This document shows positions 63,932 through 64,000 of a stretch of 64,000 bases of DNA, one piece after another (position 1 is the first letter of the stretch; every line of letters starts with the position of its first letter). The notes beneath the pieces are model-generated. The model ran no database searches. It was not told where the DNA came from and worked only from the letters and a program-made list of their open reading frames with translations. Location: NCBI GenBank assembly GCA_030549335.1, contig JAUKPH010000023.1, positions 4,111,501 through 4,175,500 of the forward strand, in the 5' to 3' direction. The position numbers and the translations under genes are program-made. Source of the DNA: Pontederia crassipes. Lineage: Eukaryota > Streptophyta > Magnoliopsida > Commelinales > Pontederiaceae.

Positions 63932-64000
63932 AGAGTTAAGTTCAAAAGATCTATCACCTCTTAGGACACCAACAGGTTGTAATAAGTATCTATAACTTAT

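Larger units (their letters stand above)
62912..64000 (-). repeat. 148-bp satellite array, inverted arm
   Basis: The same monomer family continues on the opposite strand. The landmark AGAGTTA, which is the reverse complement of the monomer start, recurs at 62904, 63052, 63200, 63348, 63496, 63644, 63792 and 63932. This gives seven monomers plus a 69-base partial that runs off the window. Spacing is exactly 148 except the last step, which is 140 because of an 8-bp deletion. These monomers carry more private differences than the adjacent forward copies, including a clustered patch at 63,438-63,457. They are mostly of the CAAAGATAACG type with GAGTTAGG or GAGTAAGG. The total length of the inverted arm is unknown because the window ends inside it. 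Confidence 0.97.

Noticed and set aside
1-64000. Protein-coding genes
   Set aside because: The monomer carries stop codons in all three forward frames and the frame shifts each copy because 148 is not a multiple of three. Open stretches are short and repeat with the satellite, and nothing resembles a protein domain.
1-64000. CRISPR array
   Set aside because: The repeats are contiguous 148-bp units with no unique spacers between short direct repeats, and there are no cas genes.
1-64000. Telomeric or rDNA repeat
   Set aside because: TTAGAG occurs twice per monomer, but there is no run of TTTAGGG, TTAGGG or similar units. The 148-bp unit shows no resemblance to rRNA or its spacer promoters that I can recognise.
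1-64000. tRNA gene from the GGTTCAA motif
   Set aside because: There is only a B-box-like core. No acceptor stem, anticodon arm or A box can be laid out around it.
1-64000. CENP-B box
   Set aside because: The CCGAAGTTGAACCG region looked suggestive, but on either strand the required spaced bases (TTCG, then A, then CGGG) are not all present.
62912-64000. A different satellite family at the right end
   Set aside because: Read on the opposite strand it is the same 148-bp monomer with the same landmarks, so only orientation changes.

Overview
The whole window is a eukaryotic satellite DNA array. No gene, RNA gene or transposon is visible on either strand. The repeat unit is about 148 bp and about 36% GC. 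It runs head-to-tail from base 1 to about 62,911, giving roughly 425 copies. The orientation then flips and about 7.4 more copies run on the opposite strand to the window end at 64,000. An array this long with a nucleosome-sized monomer suggests a pericentromeric, centromeric or other heterochromatic block of a complex eukaryote. A plant is plausible, but I do not recognise the family and cannot name the species.

Layout. (1) 1-12.6 kb is a mixed section. It holds a 6-monomer duplication (886 bp period) at the left edge, one truncated monomer near 4 kb and an 8-monomer duplication (1,185 bp period) at 4.8-7.2 kb. (2) 12.6-38 kb is a homogenised middle section with its own diagnostic variants. 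Its main structure is a 6,363 bp (43-monomer) tandem duplication at 15.6-28.3 kb, nested with 3,255 bp and 4,587 bp repeats. (3) 38-62.9 kb is a second homogenised section with different variants. It holds an apparently identical 3,700 bp (25-monomer) tandem duplication at 48.0-55.4 kb, a 1,332 bp (9-monomer) repeat, a 2,220 bp (15-monomer) duplication ending at the inversion, and multi-monomer blocks shared over 13.8 and 19.2 kb. A block shared over 27.2 kb links this section to the left section. (4) 62,912-64,000 is the inverted arm, with more scattered differences between neighbouring monomers.

The pattern fits repeated unequal exchange or replication slippage that duplicates blocks of 6 to 43 monomers at once, with short conversion-like patches on top. 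The most unusual single point is the orientation switch at 62,903-62,911. It has 9 bp of microhomology and creates an 81-bp perfect inverted repeat around a 72-nt spacer. All periods were measured by hand from shared diagnostic variants. Identities are estimates from reading, not from alignment.
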